From assembly GCA_021604005.1 (NCBI GenBank), contig BQIV01000034.1:1-51158 (forward strand): a stretch of DNA of 51,158 bases, given 5' to 3'. Origin of the DNA: Nitrospirales bacterium (lineage in GTDB: Bacteria; Nitrospirota; Nitrospiria; Nitrospirales; UBA8639). Of the stretch, positions 8,498-18,398 are shown piece by piece. The translations under genes and the position numbers were made by a program. The notes under the pieces are model-generated. The model ran no database searches, was not told the origin of the DNA, and was given only the letters and a program-made list of their open reading frames with translations. Every line of letters starts with the position of its first letter. Positions within the stretch are counted from its first letter, which is position 1.

Positions 8498-9769
8498 TTA
8501 TGACGTGCTCTTCTTCAGAAATGCTGGGATTGTTTCCCCGCGAATCAAGTCGGCATAGGTTTCCCGTGTACGGATGACATGTATTTCATGATCCTGAATC
8601 AAGACCTCTGGAACCCGGGGGCGTGAATTGTAGTTTGACGCCATGGTAAAGCCGTAGGCACCGGCACTCATGACAGCTAATAGGTCTCCGGAAACTGTCT
8701 CAGGTACCGCGCGTTCTTTTGCAAGAAAATCTCCTGATTCACAGATGGGGCCAACGATGTCGACCGTCTTCAACCGACTTGAAGATGGCTTTCGAACATG
8801 TTGAATGTCGTGGTAGGCCTCATACAAACTGGGCCGCAACAGGTCGTTCATCGCGGCGTCGACGACGACAAATCGCTTAGCTTCCGTATCTTTATTGTAC
8901 AGAACGCGAGTCATCATGACTCCGGCATTGCCAACGATAGACCGTCCGGGCTCCATAATCAACTGACATTTCAGGTCTTGGAGAAGAGGTGAAATCGCTG
9001 CGGCCAGGTCCTTCGGGTGTGGCGGAACTTCATCGGAATAGGTAATGCCAAGACCACCGCCAATATTGAGATAACGAATATTGATCCCTTGGACCTTCAG
9101 GGTTTCTATTAATGCTAAGATTTTTTTAAGCGCATCGGTAAAGGGAGTCAGTTCGGTCAATTGAGAGCCAATATGACAATGAACGCCGACAACCTCAATG
9201 TGCGTCAATTCCGATGCAGTTTTGAATTCTTCCAACGCCCGTTCTGCACCGATGCCAAACTTGCTTTTCTTTAATCCGGTGGAAATATACGGATGTGTCT
9301 TGGGGTCAATATCGGGGTTGATTCGAAGCGCGACTCGAGCACGGACTCCCATGTTTCCCGCGACTTCGTGTATCAACTGCAGTTCTCCCGCCGATTCGAC
9401 ATTGAACATTAAAATGTCGGCTTTCAACGCTTGTTCGATTTCATCTCCAGATTTACCGACACCGGCAAACACGATTTTTTGAGAAGGCACTCCCGCCTCC
9501 AGTGCTCGAAAAAGCTCTCCTCCGGAGACGATATCGGCCCCGCTCCCCTCTTGCGCCATAAGACGAAGGATTGCAATATTGGAATTGGCTTTCATCGCAT
9601 AGGCAATGGTGTGAGGAATCGCATTAAAGGCTTGGTCAAACGCGCGAATGTGTCGAACGAGCGTTTTATGGCTGTAAATGTAGCAGGGAGTGCCGACTTT
9701 GTGCGCAATCTCTTCCAGCGACACATTTTCGCAGTATAGTTGGTTATCGTGATAGTGAAAGTCATGCAT
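8498..9769 (-). CDS. lysA: Diaminopimelate decarboxylase
   Basis: Converts meso-diaminopimelate to lysine, the last step of lysine synthesis. A fold-III PLP enzyme of 423 residues. PLP Lys60 is in YAMKANSN, and the HCHIGSQ, GGGLG and EPGRSIVGNAG blocks plus the active-site Cys motif CESGDFLA are all present. It sits downstream of the small LptM-like lipoprotein gene with a 178-bp gap, which contains a consensus -35 TTGACA (complement of 9848-9853) but only a poor -10. It may therefore have its own promoter as well as read-through from the arg genes. Confidence 0.97.
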   Translation of the reverse strand: MHDFHYHDNQLYCENVSLEEIAHKVGTPCYIYSHKTLVRHIRAFDQAFNAIPHTIAYAMKANSNIAILRLMAQEGSGADIVSGGELFRALEAGVPSQKIVFAGVGKSGDEIEQALKADILMFNVESAGELQLIHEVAGNMGVRARVALRINPDIDPKTHPYISTGLKKSKFGIGAERALEEFKTASELTHIEVVGVHCHIGSQLTELTPFTDALKKILALIETLKVQGINIRYLNIGGGLGITYSDEVPPHPKDLAAAISPLLQDLKCQLIMEPGRSIVGNAGVMMTRVLYNKDTEAKRFVVVDAAMNDLLRPSLYEAYHDIQHVRKPSSSRLKTVDIVGPICESGDFLAKERAVPETVSGDLLAVMSAGAYGFTMASNYNSRPRVPEVLIQDHEIHVIRTRETYADLIRGETIPAFLKKSTS

Positions 9770-9947
9770 AGAGTAACATCTCGGTTAAAAGGTCAATCGC
9801 GGTCGTCTGTTTTTCTCTCATAGCGTATCATCTGTATTTGTAACGTTTGTCAAATTCGATATGACAAAGTCTGTTCTAGACACCAATACGTATTGTTAGT
9901 CATTGTCTACTGGGACTCATGAATCTGTTCCCTCGAGACATGTGTTA

Positions 9948-10178
9948 TTACCGCGCACCCACCGGACGAAGCGTTGGGAGCTGTATGGTCTCTTCTTCTA
10001 TGGGTATCAGCGGGACACCGTTTTCATCCTGTTGAGGTGGAGGTTGCCGTTGTTCCCGAATTTTGGCCTCTAACCCTACTTCCTCTGGCGCAATGGGAGG
10101 GCCAGCTGCGCCACATGCTGTAGAAAGACAAAGCAGCAGACTCGCACTGTAGATTCGTATCGATAGGGTCATCCACAT
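9948..10178 (-). CDS. lptM: Small LptM-like lipoprotein
   Basis: A 76-residue lipoprotein. A short signal peptide ends in lipobox STAC with the modified Cys at 22, followed at once by G-A-A-G-P-P, matching the C-G-x-x-G-P pattern of LptM/YifL. The rest is Pro/Glu-rich and probably unstructured. In E. coli LptM sits next to dapF and helps LptD, the outer-membrane lipopolysaccharide translocon, to mature. Related small lipoproteins are often found next to lysA, as here. GGAG lies 4-5 bases before the first ATG and 10 before a second ATG at 10172, so the exact start is uncertain. The family call rests on the motif, size and neighbourhood; the function here is inferred. Confidence 0.65.
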   Translation of the reverse strand: MWMTLSIRIYSASLLLCLSTACGAAGPPIAPEEVGLEAKIREQRQPPPQQDENGVPLIPIEEETIQLPTLRPVGAR

Positions 10179-10245
10179 AGTCTCCGTTGGACGATTAGGT
10201 GACGGCTATTGACCCAAGGACGTTCACGTTGAAAACGTTCGTGCA

Positions 10246-11721
10246 TTATAGCAGGCGTTTCTCTAACACACGCAACCTCTTTTCAACTTGTATTCTCGCC
10301 GTTCCTCCAATCTGCGCTTTTCTCTGTATCGCGCCCTCGGGGCTGAGTAAGGCTGATGCATCTTTCGAGAACCGAGAAGAGTGGGAGCGAAGTTCGGTTA
10401 ATGTGATATGGGCCAGATCTTTCTTCTGCGCAGTACAGTATCCGACAAGGTTTCCAATGATGGCGTGGGCTTCGCGAAAGGGAATCCCTTTTCGTACGAG
10501 GTAGTCAGCGAGTTCCGTCGCAAAGAGCAGGCCGGATTGGACGGCTTCCGCCATGACATCTTGCCGAACCTTGAGCCGTTTGATGAGTTCAGCATAGATG
10601 GTTACAGAGTCGGTCACGGTGTCTAATGCGTCAAACAACGGTTCCTTGTCTTCCTGTAGGTCTCGATTGTAACTAAGCGGCAAGCCTTTGAGTGTTGTCA
10701 GGACTGACATTAAATGGCCATAGACCCGTCCGGTTTTCCCTCTGACTAATTCGGCGACATCCGGATTTTTTTTCTGCGGCATCATGCTGCTTCCGGTGCA
10801 GAATGAGTCGGACATTTCAATAAACTGAAATTCCTGGGAAGACCAGAGTATGAACTCTTCGCTTATTCGCGATAGGTGCATCATCAGCAGCGAGCAGGCA
10901 TTCAGCACTTCGACGACGAAGTCGCGGTCTGACACAGTATCCAGGCTATTGGTCGTAACAGCGGGAAAGTCGAGCAGTTTGGCTGTAAATTTTCGATCAA
11001 TTGGGTAATTCGTTCCGGCTAGCGCTCCTGCACCAAGTGGCAGGACATTCAGCCGCGTTAAGGCATCCGAGAGTCTTCCTTTATCCCGCTCGAACATGTC
11101 CACATAGGCTAACACGTGATGGGCAAAGAGCACAGGTTGCGCTCGTTGTAGATGCGTGTAGCCTGGCATAATGACGTGGATATACCGCCGAGCCTGAACG
11201 ATCAGTGCTTTTTGAAGTTCTCGCAGTCCTGAAGATACGGTCGTGAGTGCCTCTCGAACGTAGAGTCGAAGGTCAAGTGCAACCTGGTCGTTGCGGCTCC
11301 TTCCTGTGTGCAGTTTTCCGCCAAGCGGGCCAATGAGTTGCGTGAGCCGGCGCTCGATACTCATGTGAATGTCTTCGTCTTCGTTTCGAAACTCGAACCG
11401 ACCGCGTTGAATTTCACGTAGAACTTTCTCTAAGCCTTGAATAATCGTTTGACATTCTTTCCGTGTCAGCACTTTTGCGTGGTGGAGTGTTTTGCAGTGG
11501 GCAATACTTCCTTGAATATCGTATGGATACAGGCGTTGATCGAACGGCAGCGATGTTGTAAATCGTTCAACGAGCTGATGGGTGCGCGTCTTGAACCGCC
11601 CTCCCCAAAGTTTTGTTGGCTGAGAAGATACAGGCGAGTTCTTGGTGGTTGTGAGCGACGCGCGAGCCTTGGAATGACTGCGTGACTGTGAAGCAGAATT
11701 GTTCGTGCGACGTTGGGGCAT
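10246..11721 (-). CDS. argH: Argininosuccinate lyase
   Basis: Cleaves argininosuccinate to arginine and fumarate, the last arginine step. The fumarase/aspartase superfamily signature GSSMMPQKKNP, the HTGRSRNDQ substrate block and the SLDTVSDRDF block are present. The start is taken at the ATG at 11721, because AAGGA lies 6 bases upstream. A TTG two codons earlier (11727) directly abuts that Shine-Dalgarno and is less likely. Before the usual first residues (LWGGRF) there is a Ser/Thr/Arg-rich extension of about 38 residues, making the protein longer than typical (491 against about 460). argG ends 10 bases upstream. Confidence 0.95.
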   Translation of the reverse strand: MPQRRTNNSASQSRSHSKARASLTTTKNSPVSSQPTKLWGGRFKTRTHQLVERFTTSLPFDQRLYPYDIQGSIAHCKTLHHAKVLTRKECQTIIQGLEKVLREIQRGRFEFRNEDEDIHMSIERRLTQLIGPLGGKLHTGRSRNDQVALDLRLYVREALTTVSSGLRELQKALIVQARRYIHVIMPGYTHLQRAQPVLFAHHVLAYVDMFERDKGRLSDALTRLNVLPLGAGALAGTNYPIDRKFTAKLLDFPAVTTNSLDTVSDRDFVVEVLNACSLLMMHLSRISEEFILWSSQEFQFIEMSDSFCTGSSMMPQKKNPDVAELVRGKTGRVYGHLMSVLTTLKGLPLSYNRDLQEDKEPLFDALDTVTDSVTIYAELIKRLKVRQDVMAEAVQSGLLFATELADYLVRKGIPFREAHAIIGNLVGYCTAQKKDLAHITLTELRSHSSRFSKDASALLSPEGAIQRKAQIGGTARIQVEKRLRVLEKRLL

Positions 11722-11731
11722 TGCCAATCCT

Positions 11732-12991
11732 TTATGTGCGGTCGTTCTTTTTGTTTCGCGTGGTTTGCATGGCTAATCGGAGCGCATTGATCCGGATGAA
11801 TCCAGTCGCATCCCGTTGATCGAATCCTTGTCCCTTTTCAAACGTTGCGAGATGTTTGCGGTACAGCGATTGCGGGGACCGTCGGCCAGTTACCGTACAG
11901 TTCCCCTTATAGAGTGTGAGACGAACGGTTCCCGTCACTTCTTGCTGTGCTTGATCGATGGCTGTTTGTAGCATGGTGCGTTCCGGAGAAAACCAATAGC
12001 CATTGTAAATAAGTTCCGCGTAGCGTGAAATAAGGCTATCACGAAGATGGAGAACCTCTCGATCCATGGTGATCGACTCGAGTCCTCGATGGGCGATCTG
12101 TAGAATCGTGCCGCCAGGTGTTTCGTACACACCACGGGCTTTCATTCCGACATACCGATTCTCTACAAGATCCACACGGCCGATGCCATGTTTTCCGCCA
12201 AGACGATTGAGTTGATGCAGCAAGGCCGCAGGTTTTAAGCGTTTGCCGTCAATGGCGACGGGGTCGCCGTTTTTGAATTGAATTTCGATAGATTCCGCTT
12301 TATTCGGTGCCCGTTCAGGAGAGACGGTCATTTTGAACATCTCTTCCGGTGGGGCGACCCAGGGATCCTCTAAAATTCCACCCTCATAACTAATGTGGAG
12401 GAGATTGAGGTCCATGCTATAGGGTTTGGCTTTGGTGACCGTAATAGGAATGCTATGTTTTTTCGCATACGCAATCAGATCCTCTCGTGAGGTAAATTCC
12501 CATTCCCGCCAGGGAACAATCACTTGGATGTCAGGAGCCAGTGCCGCATAGGCCAGTTCAAATCGAACTTGATCATTGCCCTTACCGGTCGACCCATGAC
12601 TGACAAAGGCGGCGCCTTCTTTTTGCGCGATTTCGATTTGGCGTTTTCCGATTAACGGGCGGGCAATCGATGTTCCTAATAAATAACTGCCTTCGTAGAT
12701 AGCATTTGCGCGCAACATGGGGAATACATACTGTTTGACAAATTCTTCTCGAAGGTCTTCAACGTAGACTTTCGAGGCTCCCACCGCTATGGCCTTTCGT
12801 TGAATCGCGTGCAAGTCTTCGCCTTGGCCTAGATCGGCGCAGAAGGTAATGACCTCGCATTGGTACGTATCTTTGAGCCAGCGCAAAATGACCGAGGTAT
12901 CTAATCCGCCGGAATATGCCAGTACGACTTTGTTCTTGGGTGGTCGGGATGATTGAGGAGATGCTGTCCTTTTTTTTGCTGGTTTCTTCAT
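11732..12991 (-). CDS. argG: Argininosuccinate synthase
   Basis: Joins citrulline and aspartate with ATP to argininosuccinate. The N-type ATP pyrophosphatase P-loop [12 protein letters not shown] follows a basic, Pro-rich lead of about 22 residues. The [12 protein letters not shown] and [10 protein letters not shown] blocks are also typical. At 419 residues it is slightly longer than usual because of the N-terminal tail. It lies between argF (107-bp gap) and argH (10-bp gap), all on the minus strand. The short basic extensions shared by ArgF, ArgG and ArgH here are a local peculiarity. Confidence 0.97.
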   Translation of the reverse strand: MKKPAKKRTASPQSSRPPKNKVVLAYSGGLDTSVILRWLKDTYQCEVITFCADLGQGEDLHAIQRKAIAVGASKVYVEDLREEFVKQYVFPMLRANAIYEGSYLLGTSIARPLIGKRQIEIAQKEGAAFVSHGSTGKGNDQVRFELAYAALAPDIQVIVPWREWEFTSREDLIAYAKKHSIPITVTKAKPYSMDLNLLHISYEGGILEDPWVAPPEEMFKMTVSPERAPNKAESIEIQFKNGDPVAIDGKRLKPAALLHQLNRLGGKHGIGRVDLVENRYVGMKARGVYETPGGTILQIAHRGLESITMDREVLHLRDSLISRYAELIYNGYWFSPERTMLQTAIDQAQQEVTGTVRLTLYKGNCTVTGRRSPQSLYRKHLATFEKGQGFDQRDATGFIRINALRLAMQTTRNKKNDRT

Positions 12992-13098
12992 GACTGTGTT
13001 CGTCCTAACATAGGGTGTATAGTGTCAATCACTGTTCGCCATGTCATGCGTAGTCCTTGGGCGTGAAGAAGGTTTTGAATAGGGACGGCTTATCCAAA

Positions 13099-14055
13099 TT
13101 ATTTGCCGAGCCAATTAATTAAAATGGCATTTTGCATGTCGAGACGGTTTTCCGCTTGTTCTAAGACCACGGCCTGTGGGCCGTCGAGCACGCCTGTTGA
13201 AATTTCCTCACCTCGATGAGCAGGAAGACAATGCATGACAATGGCATCAGCTTTGGCCTTTCGTAGTAGCCGTTCATTGACCTGATAGGGAGTCAAGGCC
13301 TTGAGCCGCCGTTTCTGTTCCCGCTCTTGTCCCATGCTAATCCAGACATCCGTGTAGAGCACGTCAGCGTTCCGAACTGCCGCTATCGGATCTGAGGTGA
13401 CTTCGATCCGTGTTTTCGTTTTCAAAGCTTTTTCTTGTGCCCAATCCACAATTTTCTGGTCTGGTTCATACCCTGTTGGACATCCGACCGACACATGCAT
13501 GCCCATGAGCGCACCGGCTTCTAAGAGAGAATGCGTCACATTATTTCCATCGCCGATATAGGCTAGCTTTAAGCCTTTGAGCCGTTTCTTTTTACGTGTA
13601 ATCGTGAAAAGGTCTGCAAGGATCTGGCAGGGATGGCATTGATCGGTGAGTCCATTAATCACAGGTATCGTCGCATAGGTGGCCCAGTCTTCAAGTGTGG
13701 TTTGGTCGAATGTTCTGACGACCAGACCATCTACATAGCGAGAGAGGACCTGTGCGGTATCGGCGAGGCTTTCCCCCCGGCTCAACTGAATTTTCTCAGA
13801 ATCCAAAAACAGCGATTGTCCCCCTAATTGGTTCATGCCCGCTTCAAACGAGACCCGTGTGCGGGTAGAAGGTTTTTCGAAAATGAGGCCAAGAGTTTTT
13901 CCGACTAACGGTCTCGGTGTTCGACGCGCGCGCCGCTTTCCTTGAAGCGATTGGGCCTGTTTGATTAAAGCAGCAATGTGTTGGCTGGAAAGACTTGCGA
14001 TCGTCAAGAGATCTTTGCTGGTGTTTCGAGAAGTTCGTGTAGTTGATCGAGCCAT
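13099..14055 (-). CDS. argF: Ornithine carbamoyltransferase
   Basis: Forms citrulline from ornithine and carbamoyl phosphate. The carbamoyl-phosphate motif STRTRVSFE, the HPCQ motif in TDQCHPCQ, the ornithine-side region and the late HCLPAHRGEE motif are all present. The ATG at 14055 is preferred, with AGGA about 9 bases upstream. An in-frame TTG at 14079 would add eight residues without a ribosome site. A basic, Ser/Thr/Arg-rich lead precedes the conserved domain. argD ends 37 bases upstream, so the two are likely one transcript. I see no sign of the acetylornithine-specific variant, but that distinction is not certain from motifs alone. Confidence 0.95.
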   Translation of the reverse strand: MARSTTRTSRNTSKDLLTIASLSSQHIAALIKQAQSLQGKRRARRTPRPLVGKTLGLIFEKPSTRTRVSFEAGMNQLGGQSLFLDSEKIQLSRGESLADTAQVLSRYVDGLVVRTFDQTTLEDWATYATIPVINGLTDQCHPCQILADLFTITRKKKRLKGLKLAYIGDGNNVTHSLLEAGALMGMHVSVGCPTGYEPDQKIVDWAQEKALKTKTRIEVTSDPIAAVRNADVLYTDVWISMGQEREQKRRLKALTPYQVNERLLRKAKADAIVMHCLPAHRGEEISTGVLDGPQAVVLEQAENRLDMQNAILINWLGK

Positions 14056-14092
14056 AGGATGATTTCCTGCAATCGTCAAGTGTGACTGGTGA

Positions 14093-15286
14093 TTACTGCC
14101 GTTTGCTTAAGACATCCGTAAGGGTTGTTAAAAGCACATCAATTTCAGCTTGAGTAATAATCAGCGGTGGAATGAATCGAAGCACGTGTCCCATGGTGCA
14201 GTTAATGATGACCCGACGGGCAAGGCAATCCATCACGATTGGTTTCCCATCGACTGTGAGTTCTATGCCTTGCAATAATCCACGACCACGCACTTCTTTA
14301 ATAATGGGAAAACGCTCCTGCATGGCTAAGAGCCCTTTATGCAGATAGTTTCCTCGCTCCTGACTTCGTTTGAGTTCTTCCCCTTCAAGGAGAATCCGAA
14401 GCACCTGTAGCGCCGCCGTGCACGCGAGAGGATTTCCCCCAAAAGTTGAACCATGTGTCCCGTACGTAAAGGCTTTTGCAACCGTGTCAGTGGCTAGGCA
14501 CGCCCCGATTGGAATGCCACCGCCTAGGCCCTTGCCCAGCGTCATGATGTCCGGTTGAATGCCAAATTGTTGATAGGCAAACAAGGTGCCTGTACGCCCC
14601 ATTCCCGTTTGAATTTCATCGAAAATCAGGAGGATATTGCGTGCCGTGCAGAGGTTGCGGACAGCTTTGAGGTAGTCCGCACTTGCAACAACAACCCCAC
14701 CCTCTCCGAGTATGGGTTCAAGCATGATGGCCGCTGTGTGCTCCGTCACATTTGCTTCGAGTGCCTGAAGATCGTTGTACGGGACGTATCTGAATCCTGG
14801 GACAAGGGGCTCGAAGCCATGCTGGACTTTTGTTTGGCCGGTTGCGGTTAGCGTCGCCAGCGTCCGGCCATGAAAGGAATTCTCCATCGTGAGAATTTCC
14901 GATCTGTTGGGACCAAAATGATCGTGACTATATTTTCTCGCTAATTTTATGGCTGCTTCATTGGCTTCGGCTCCACTGTTCGCAAAAAACACTTTGTCGG
15001 CGAATGACTGTTCAGCCAACTCCCGCGCCAGCTTGGCATGCGGTTCTGTGTAAAAGAGGTTTGACGTATGAATGAGCTGGCGGACTTGTCGTTCGATGCT
15101 GGCGACCAAATCTGGGTGGCCGTACCCCAAGGCATTAACCGCAATGCCTCCCACGCAATCCAAGTAGGCTCGCCCTTCTGCGTCGTAGACCTTGCTGCCT
15201 TGTCCGCGAACAATGGACAACGGAAGCCGGTCATAGGTGTTCATGACATACTGATGAGTGATGGCTTGAAGCTCTTCTGTCAACAT
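14093..15286 (-). CDS. argD: Acetylornithine aminotransferase
   Basis: A class III PLP aminotransferase of 397 residues that makes N-acetylornithine. In many bacteria it also acts as succinyl-diaminopimelate aminotransferase (DapC role), which would link the arg and lys parts of this cluster. Motifs: NSGAEANEAAIKLARK, the LIFDEIQTGMGRTG block and the PLP lysine in LGKGLGGGIPIGA. It is the first gene of the cluster. No clear ribosome site precedes the ATG at 15286, so an internal Met (about residue 15) cannot be excluded. argB, argC and argJ are not in this window. Confidence 0.95.
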   Translation of the reverse strand: MLTEELQAITHQYVMNTYDRLPLSIVRGQGSKVYDAEGRAYLDCVGGIAVNALGYGHPDLVASIERQVRQLIHTSNLFYTEPHAKLARELAEQSFADKVFFANSGAEANEAAIKLARKYSHDHFGPNRSEILTMENSFHGRTLATLTATGQTKVQHGFEPLVPGFRYVPYNDLQALEANVTEHTAAIMLEPILGEGGVVVASADYLKAVRNLCTARNILLIFDEIQTGMGRTGTLFAYQQFGIQPDIMTLGKGLGGGIPIGACLATDTVAKAFTYGTHGSTFGGNPLACTAALQVLRILLEGEELKRSQERGNYLHKGLLAMQERFPIIKEVRGRGLLQGIELTVDGKPIVMDCLARRVIINCTMGHVLRFIPPLIITQAEIDVLLTTLTDVLSKRQ

Positions 15287-15719
15287 GTATAGCGAAACTT
15301 AAAGATTTTTCATTCAAACCGTACTTGCTGGCACGGCTACTAAAACACTATTAATTAGGGAGCCAATATAACCTTGGGTTAGCGTAGTATTTGGTCGTCA
15401 TTCTCCGTTTGATGCCGAAGGTTTTTGCACGTATCGACGCATCCATTCTGCTCGTCATCTACTGTCATGCTGAAACCTTGATGAGGTCCATTGAGAATGA
15501 GAACAGTCCTGCAATGGGTTAGCGGATTAGTAGGCGCGAAAACCCGCGTGAATACAGGCGAATCTAGCATACAGGTTCTCATGTTCGCAATATGAGTTGG
15601 TGTGCGATTACCTGTGAAAGTCGTTGGGAGGGGAGTGTGAAAAGATGTTATCTGTCCGAAAAAGGGTGTGATAGGGGAAGCTGATAGAGTTGTCACGCAA
15701 TACAGCGCAACAGTTTGGC
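15287..15719. other. Intergenic region between argD and the desaturase
   Basis: 433 bp. It should contain the promoter of the arg-lys cluster near 15290-15340, but I cannot choose a convincing -35/-10 pair. An open minus-strand frame at 15379-15789 overlaps the desaturase end and has a composition unlike a protein, so I do not call it. No repeat or RNA gene is seen. Confidence 0.6.
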
Positions 15720-16562
15720 TTATTGTGAGGCAGATTGTCGTCGGAGGTCGTGGGCGAAGCCAAGTTTGCTTAAGGTCCAGATGAGCCACTTGGATGGATC
15801 AAAATTATACCATTGTGGGCCGTTGCGATAATCGCTTTGGTACATGTGATGGTAGTTATGATAGCCTTCGCCGAATGTAAGGAGCGAAACGATCCAGCTA
15901 TCTCGACTCGAATCCGACGAGCCATGGGGTTGATTACCCCAGAGATGGCAGATTGAGTTAATAAAGAACGTGGAGTTGAGCACGAAAAACGTTCGTGCCA
16001 CGCCGGCCAAGAGGAAACAACTCACTCCGCCAATCCATCCGTTATAGAGAGACCCGACAATAAACGGCAGCAGTAATCCGGCGAGGACGACAGCGATATA
16101 ATTCCGATGCTGCCACATGACGAGAGGGTTTTGCTTCAGCCGGGTTTTATATTTGTCGTATCGTGATGGATCTGTTTCTTTCCAGAAGAGCCAACCGCAA
16201 TGACTCCACCAGAACCCGAGCTTGGCGTTATAGGGGTCTTCGTCTTTGTCGCATTGTGCATGGTGGCGAATGTGGTCGGACGCCCACTTGAGGGCGGAAT
16301 TTTGTAAAGCCATGCCGCCGGCAATCAGCAACATCATCTCGACCCACTTGGCGCATTTGAAGCTTCGATGTGAAAATAAACGATGATATCCAACGGTAAT
16401 CCCGAGTCCGGTGAACACGTATAGAATCACGAACATTGTCCAGTCTACCCAGGAGAAATCATAATAGTATGTAAAGATAGGCAGTCCGATCATGGCCCCT
16501 ACGACGATCGTGCCAAAGAGAATGGTCGTGAGATAGTCGAATTGTCTAACGGTAGTGTCCAT
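15720..16562 (-). CDS. Membrane fatty acid (acyl-CoA/acyl-lipid) desaturase
   Basis: An integral-membrane di-iron desaturase of 280 residues that introduces double bonds in acyl chains, adjusting membrane fluidity. The three histidine boxes are intact: HRLFSH (60-65), HIRHH (97-101) and HNYHH (about 237-241). They are separated by hydrophobic spans at about 15-33, 43-58, 73-90 and 155-185. The arrangement is that of delta-9 stearoyl-CoA desaturases (OLE1/DesC type). It is a single gene on the minus strand, 345 bp from ahcY. Electron donor and substrate form cannot be read from the sequence. Confidence 0.92.
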   Translation of the reverse strand: MDTTVRQFDYLTTILFGTIVVGAMIGLPIFTYYYDFSWVDWTMFVILYVFTGLGITVGYHRLFSHRSFKCAKWVEMMLLIAGGMALQNSALKWASDHIRHHAQCDKDEDPYNAKLGFWWSHCGWLFWKETDPSRYDKYKTRLKQNPLVMWQHRNYIAVVLAGLLLPFIVGSLYNGWIGGVSCFLLAGVARTFFVLNSTFFINSICHLWGNQPHGSSDSSRDSWIVSLLTFGEGYHNYHHMYQSDYRNGPQWYNFDPSKWLIWTLSKLGFAHDLRRQSASQ

Positions 16563-16890
16563 CTATAGAACCTCGGTCTTCAGTAAATGCAACTCACCAA
16601 GCTGTTGAAGAATAAAATGGGAATTTCTGGAAAGAAATTCCGAAACTGACAGGTGCTTATAGGATACACGCAGAAGGAAATCTTGTCAAAATGAAATGTG
16701 GGCTCTATGCCTGGACTTGTCGAGGGCGCAACGTGGGTTTGGTGTGAGACTGCAGCAAGAAGCACGTTGCCTCCATCATGAAGAAAGAGAAAACACGATG
16801 GAGGCGTATATTGATTTTTTCTGTGGTTACCGGACCTGCAGACTGACAAGTCCTCAACGCATAGGGACCGCTATCGTGTGCATTGAGGTC
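16563..16890. other. Intergenic region between ahcY and the desaturase
   Basis: About 330 bp with no gene that I can support on either strand. Short open frames lack ribosome sites. It presumably holds the desaturase promoter; no clear -35/-10 pair was found. Confidence 0.6.
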
Positions 16891-16910
16891 AATGACGGCA
16901 TGCCGTCATT
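16891..16910. promoter_or_regulatory. Perfect 20-bp palindrome at the ahcY stop codon
   Basis: AATGACGGCATGCCGTCATT is a perfect 20-bp palindrome overlapping the ahcY stop codon (complement of 16909-16911). In RNA it could only form a tight hairpin with a short loop, and no T run follows. It could be a protein-binding site or a short mRNA 3' structure. Confidence 0.45.
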
Positions 16911-18291
16911 AATATTTGTAGCTGTCTTCTTTAAATGGCCCGTCCACGGAGACATTGATGTAGTCGGCTTGAGTCTTGGTCAATTTGGTAATAACTCCTC
17001 CAAATCCACGAACCATATGCGCAGCCACTTCTTCATCAAGGCTTTTGGGTAAGACTTTTACCGTCACGTCTTGAATTTGTTGATCGGCAAATTTTCGTTC
17101 GTATAAATAAATCTGCGCGAGCACTTGATTGGCAAAGGAGCCATCCATGATTCGAGACGGATGACCGGTGGCGTTGCCTAGATTGACAAGACGCCCTTCG
17201 GACAAGAGAAGCAGGTGATCATTGCGGGATTTGTCACGATAGACTTTGTGTACCTGCGGTTTGACTTCCTCCCAATCCCAATGTTCACGCATATAGGCGG
17301 TATCGATCTCGTTGTCGAAATGCCCGATGTTACAGACAACAGCGCCTGCTTTGAGCGATTGCAACATGGCGGAATCGCAGACATTGAAATTGCCCGTCGT
17401 GGTCACGACGAGATCGGTGTTCCCTAGCAATGCCGTATTGATGTTTTCGACTTTTCCGGTATTGATTCCATCATTGTAGGGAGAGACGACTTCAAAGCCG
17501 TCCATGCAAGCTTGCATGCCGCAAATCGGGTCGATTTCCGAAACTTTCACGATCATGCCTTCTTGGCGAAGCGATTGCGCGGAGCCTTTCCCGACGTCGC
17601 CATATCCGATCACCAATGCTTTTTTCCCGGCGAGCAAGTGATCCGTGCCACGTTTGATGGCATCATTTAAGCTGTGCCGACATCCGTACTTGTTGTCGTT
17701 TTTCGATTTGGTGACCGAGTCGTTGACGTTAATGGCTGGAACTTTGAGTGTGCCTTTTTTCAGCATTTCCTGAAGGCGATGCACGCCGGTGGTGGTTTCT
17801 TCGGTAATGCCGTGGACACGGTCGAGCACGGCAGGATACTTTTCATGCAGCATTAAGGTTAAGTCGCCACCATCATCGAGGACCATATTGGCATCCCATG
17901 GCACACCATCTTTTAGAATCGTTTGCTCCAGGCACCAATCATACTCTTCTGCCGTTTCACCTTTCCAGGCATAGACCGCGATTCCGCGTGCCGCAATGGC
18001 TGCGGCTGCGTGATCTTGCGTCGAAAAAATGTTGCAGGACGACCAACGGACCTCTGCGCCAAGCTCAATCAATGTTTCAATAAGTACGCCGGTTTGAATC
18101 GTCATGTGAATGCAGCCGAGAATTTTCGCGCCTTTGAGCGGTTGGGAGGCTCGATACTTGTCCCGTAATGCCATCAACGCCGGCATTTCTGTTTCGGCAA
18201 TCGCAAGTTCCTTTCGTCCCCAATCGGCGAGGGAGATATCCGCGACTTTATAATCTGTCGTTTTCGGGTCTATGGTGGCTGCGGTGCTCAT
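16909..18291 (-). CDS. ahcY: Adenosylhomocysteinase
   Basis: Hydrolyses S-adenosylhomocysteine to homocysteine and adenosine, recycling the methyl cycle in the cytosol. The 460-residue length is typical. Seen are the N-terminal [15 protein letters not shown] block, [16 protein letters not shown], the [16 protein letters not shown] catalytic stretch and the NAD-binding [11 protein letters not shown] motif, and it ends in the canonical Y-K-Y. AAGGA precedes the ATG by about 9 bases. It lies 107 bp downstream of metK on the same strand, so the two enzymes that make and clear SAM products are likely co-expressed. Confidence 0.97.
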   Translation of the reverse strand: MSTAATIDPKTTDYKVADISLADWGRKELAIAETEMPALMALRDKYRASQPLKGAKILGCIHMTIQTGVLIETLIELGAEVRWSSCNIFSTQDHAAAAIAARGIAVYAWKGETAEEYDWCLEQTILKDGVPWDANMVLDDGGDLTLMLHEKYPAVLDRVHGITEETTTGVHRLQEMLKKGTLKVPAINVNDSVTKSKNDNKYGCRHSLNDAIKRGTDHLLAGKKALVIGYGDVGKGSAQSLRQEGMIVKVSEIDPICGMQACMDGFEVVSPYNDGINTGKVENINTALLGNTDLVVTTTGNFNVCDSAMLQSLKAGAVVCNIGHFDNEIDTAYMREHWDWEEVKPQVHKVYRDKSRNDHLLLLSEGRLVNLGNATGHPSRIMDGSFANQVLAQIYLYERKFADQQIQDVTVKVLPKSLDEEVAAHMVRGFGGVITKLTKTQADYINVSVDGPFKEDSYKY

Positions 18292-18398
18292 ATCGTTTGA
18301 ATCCTTTCTGTGAAAATCAACGTTCTCGACTCACGAACACAACGCGGAGGCGCGGGCATATGCTGCTCTGCCTCGCAATGTGATGTCGTGGTCGCGGT

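Noticed and set aside
9848-9853. Separate lysA promoter
   Set aside because: A perfect TTGACA is present, but the hexamer at the proper distance is a poor -10, so it is not listed as a feature.
15379-15789. Minus-strand open frame of 136 codons after the desaturase gene
   Set aside because: It overlaps the desaturase end in another frame, has an unprotein-like composition and no ribosome site.
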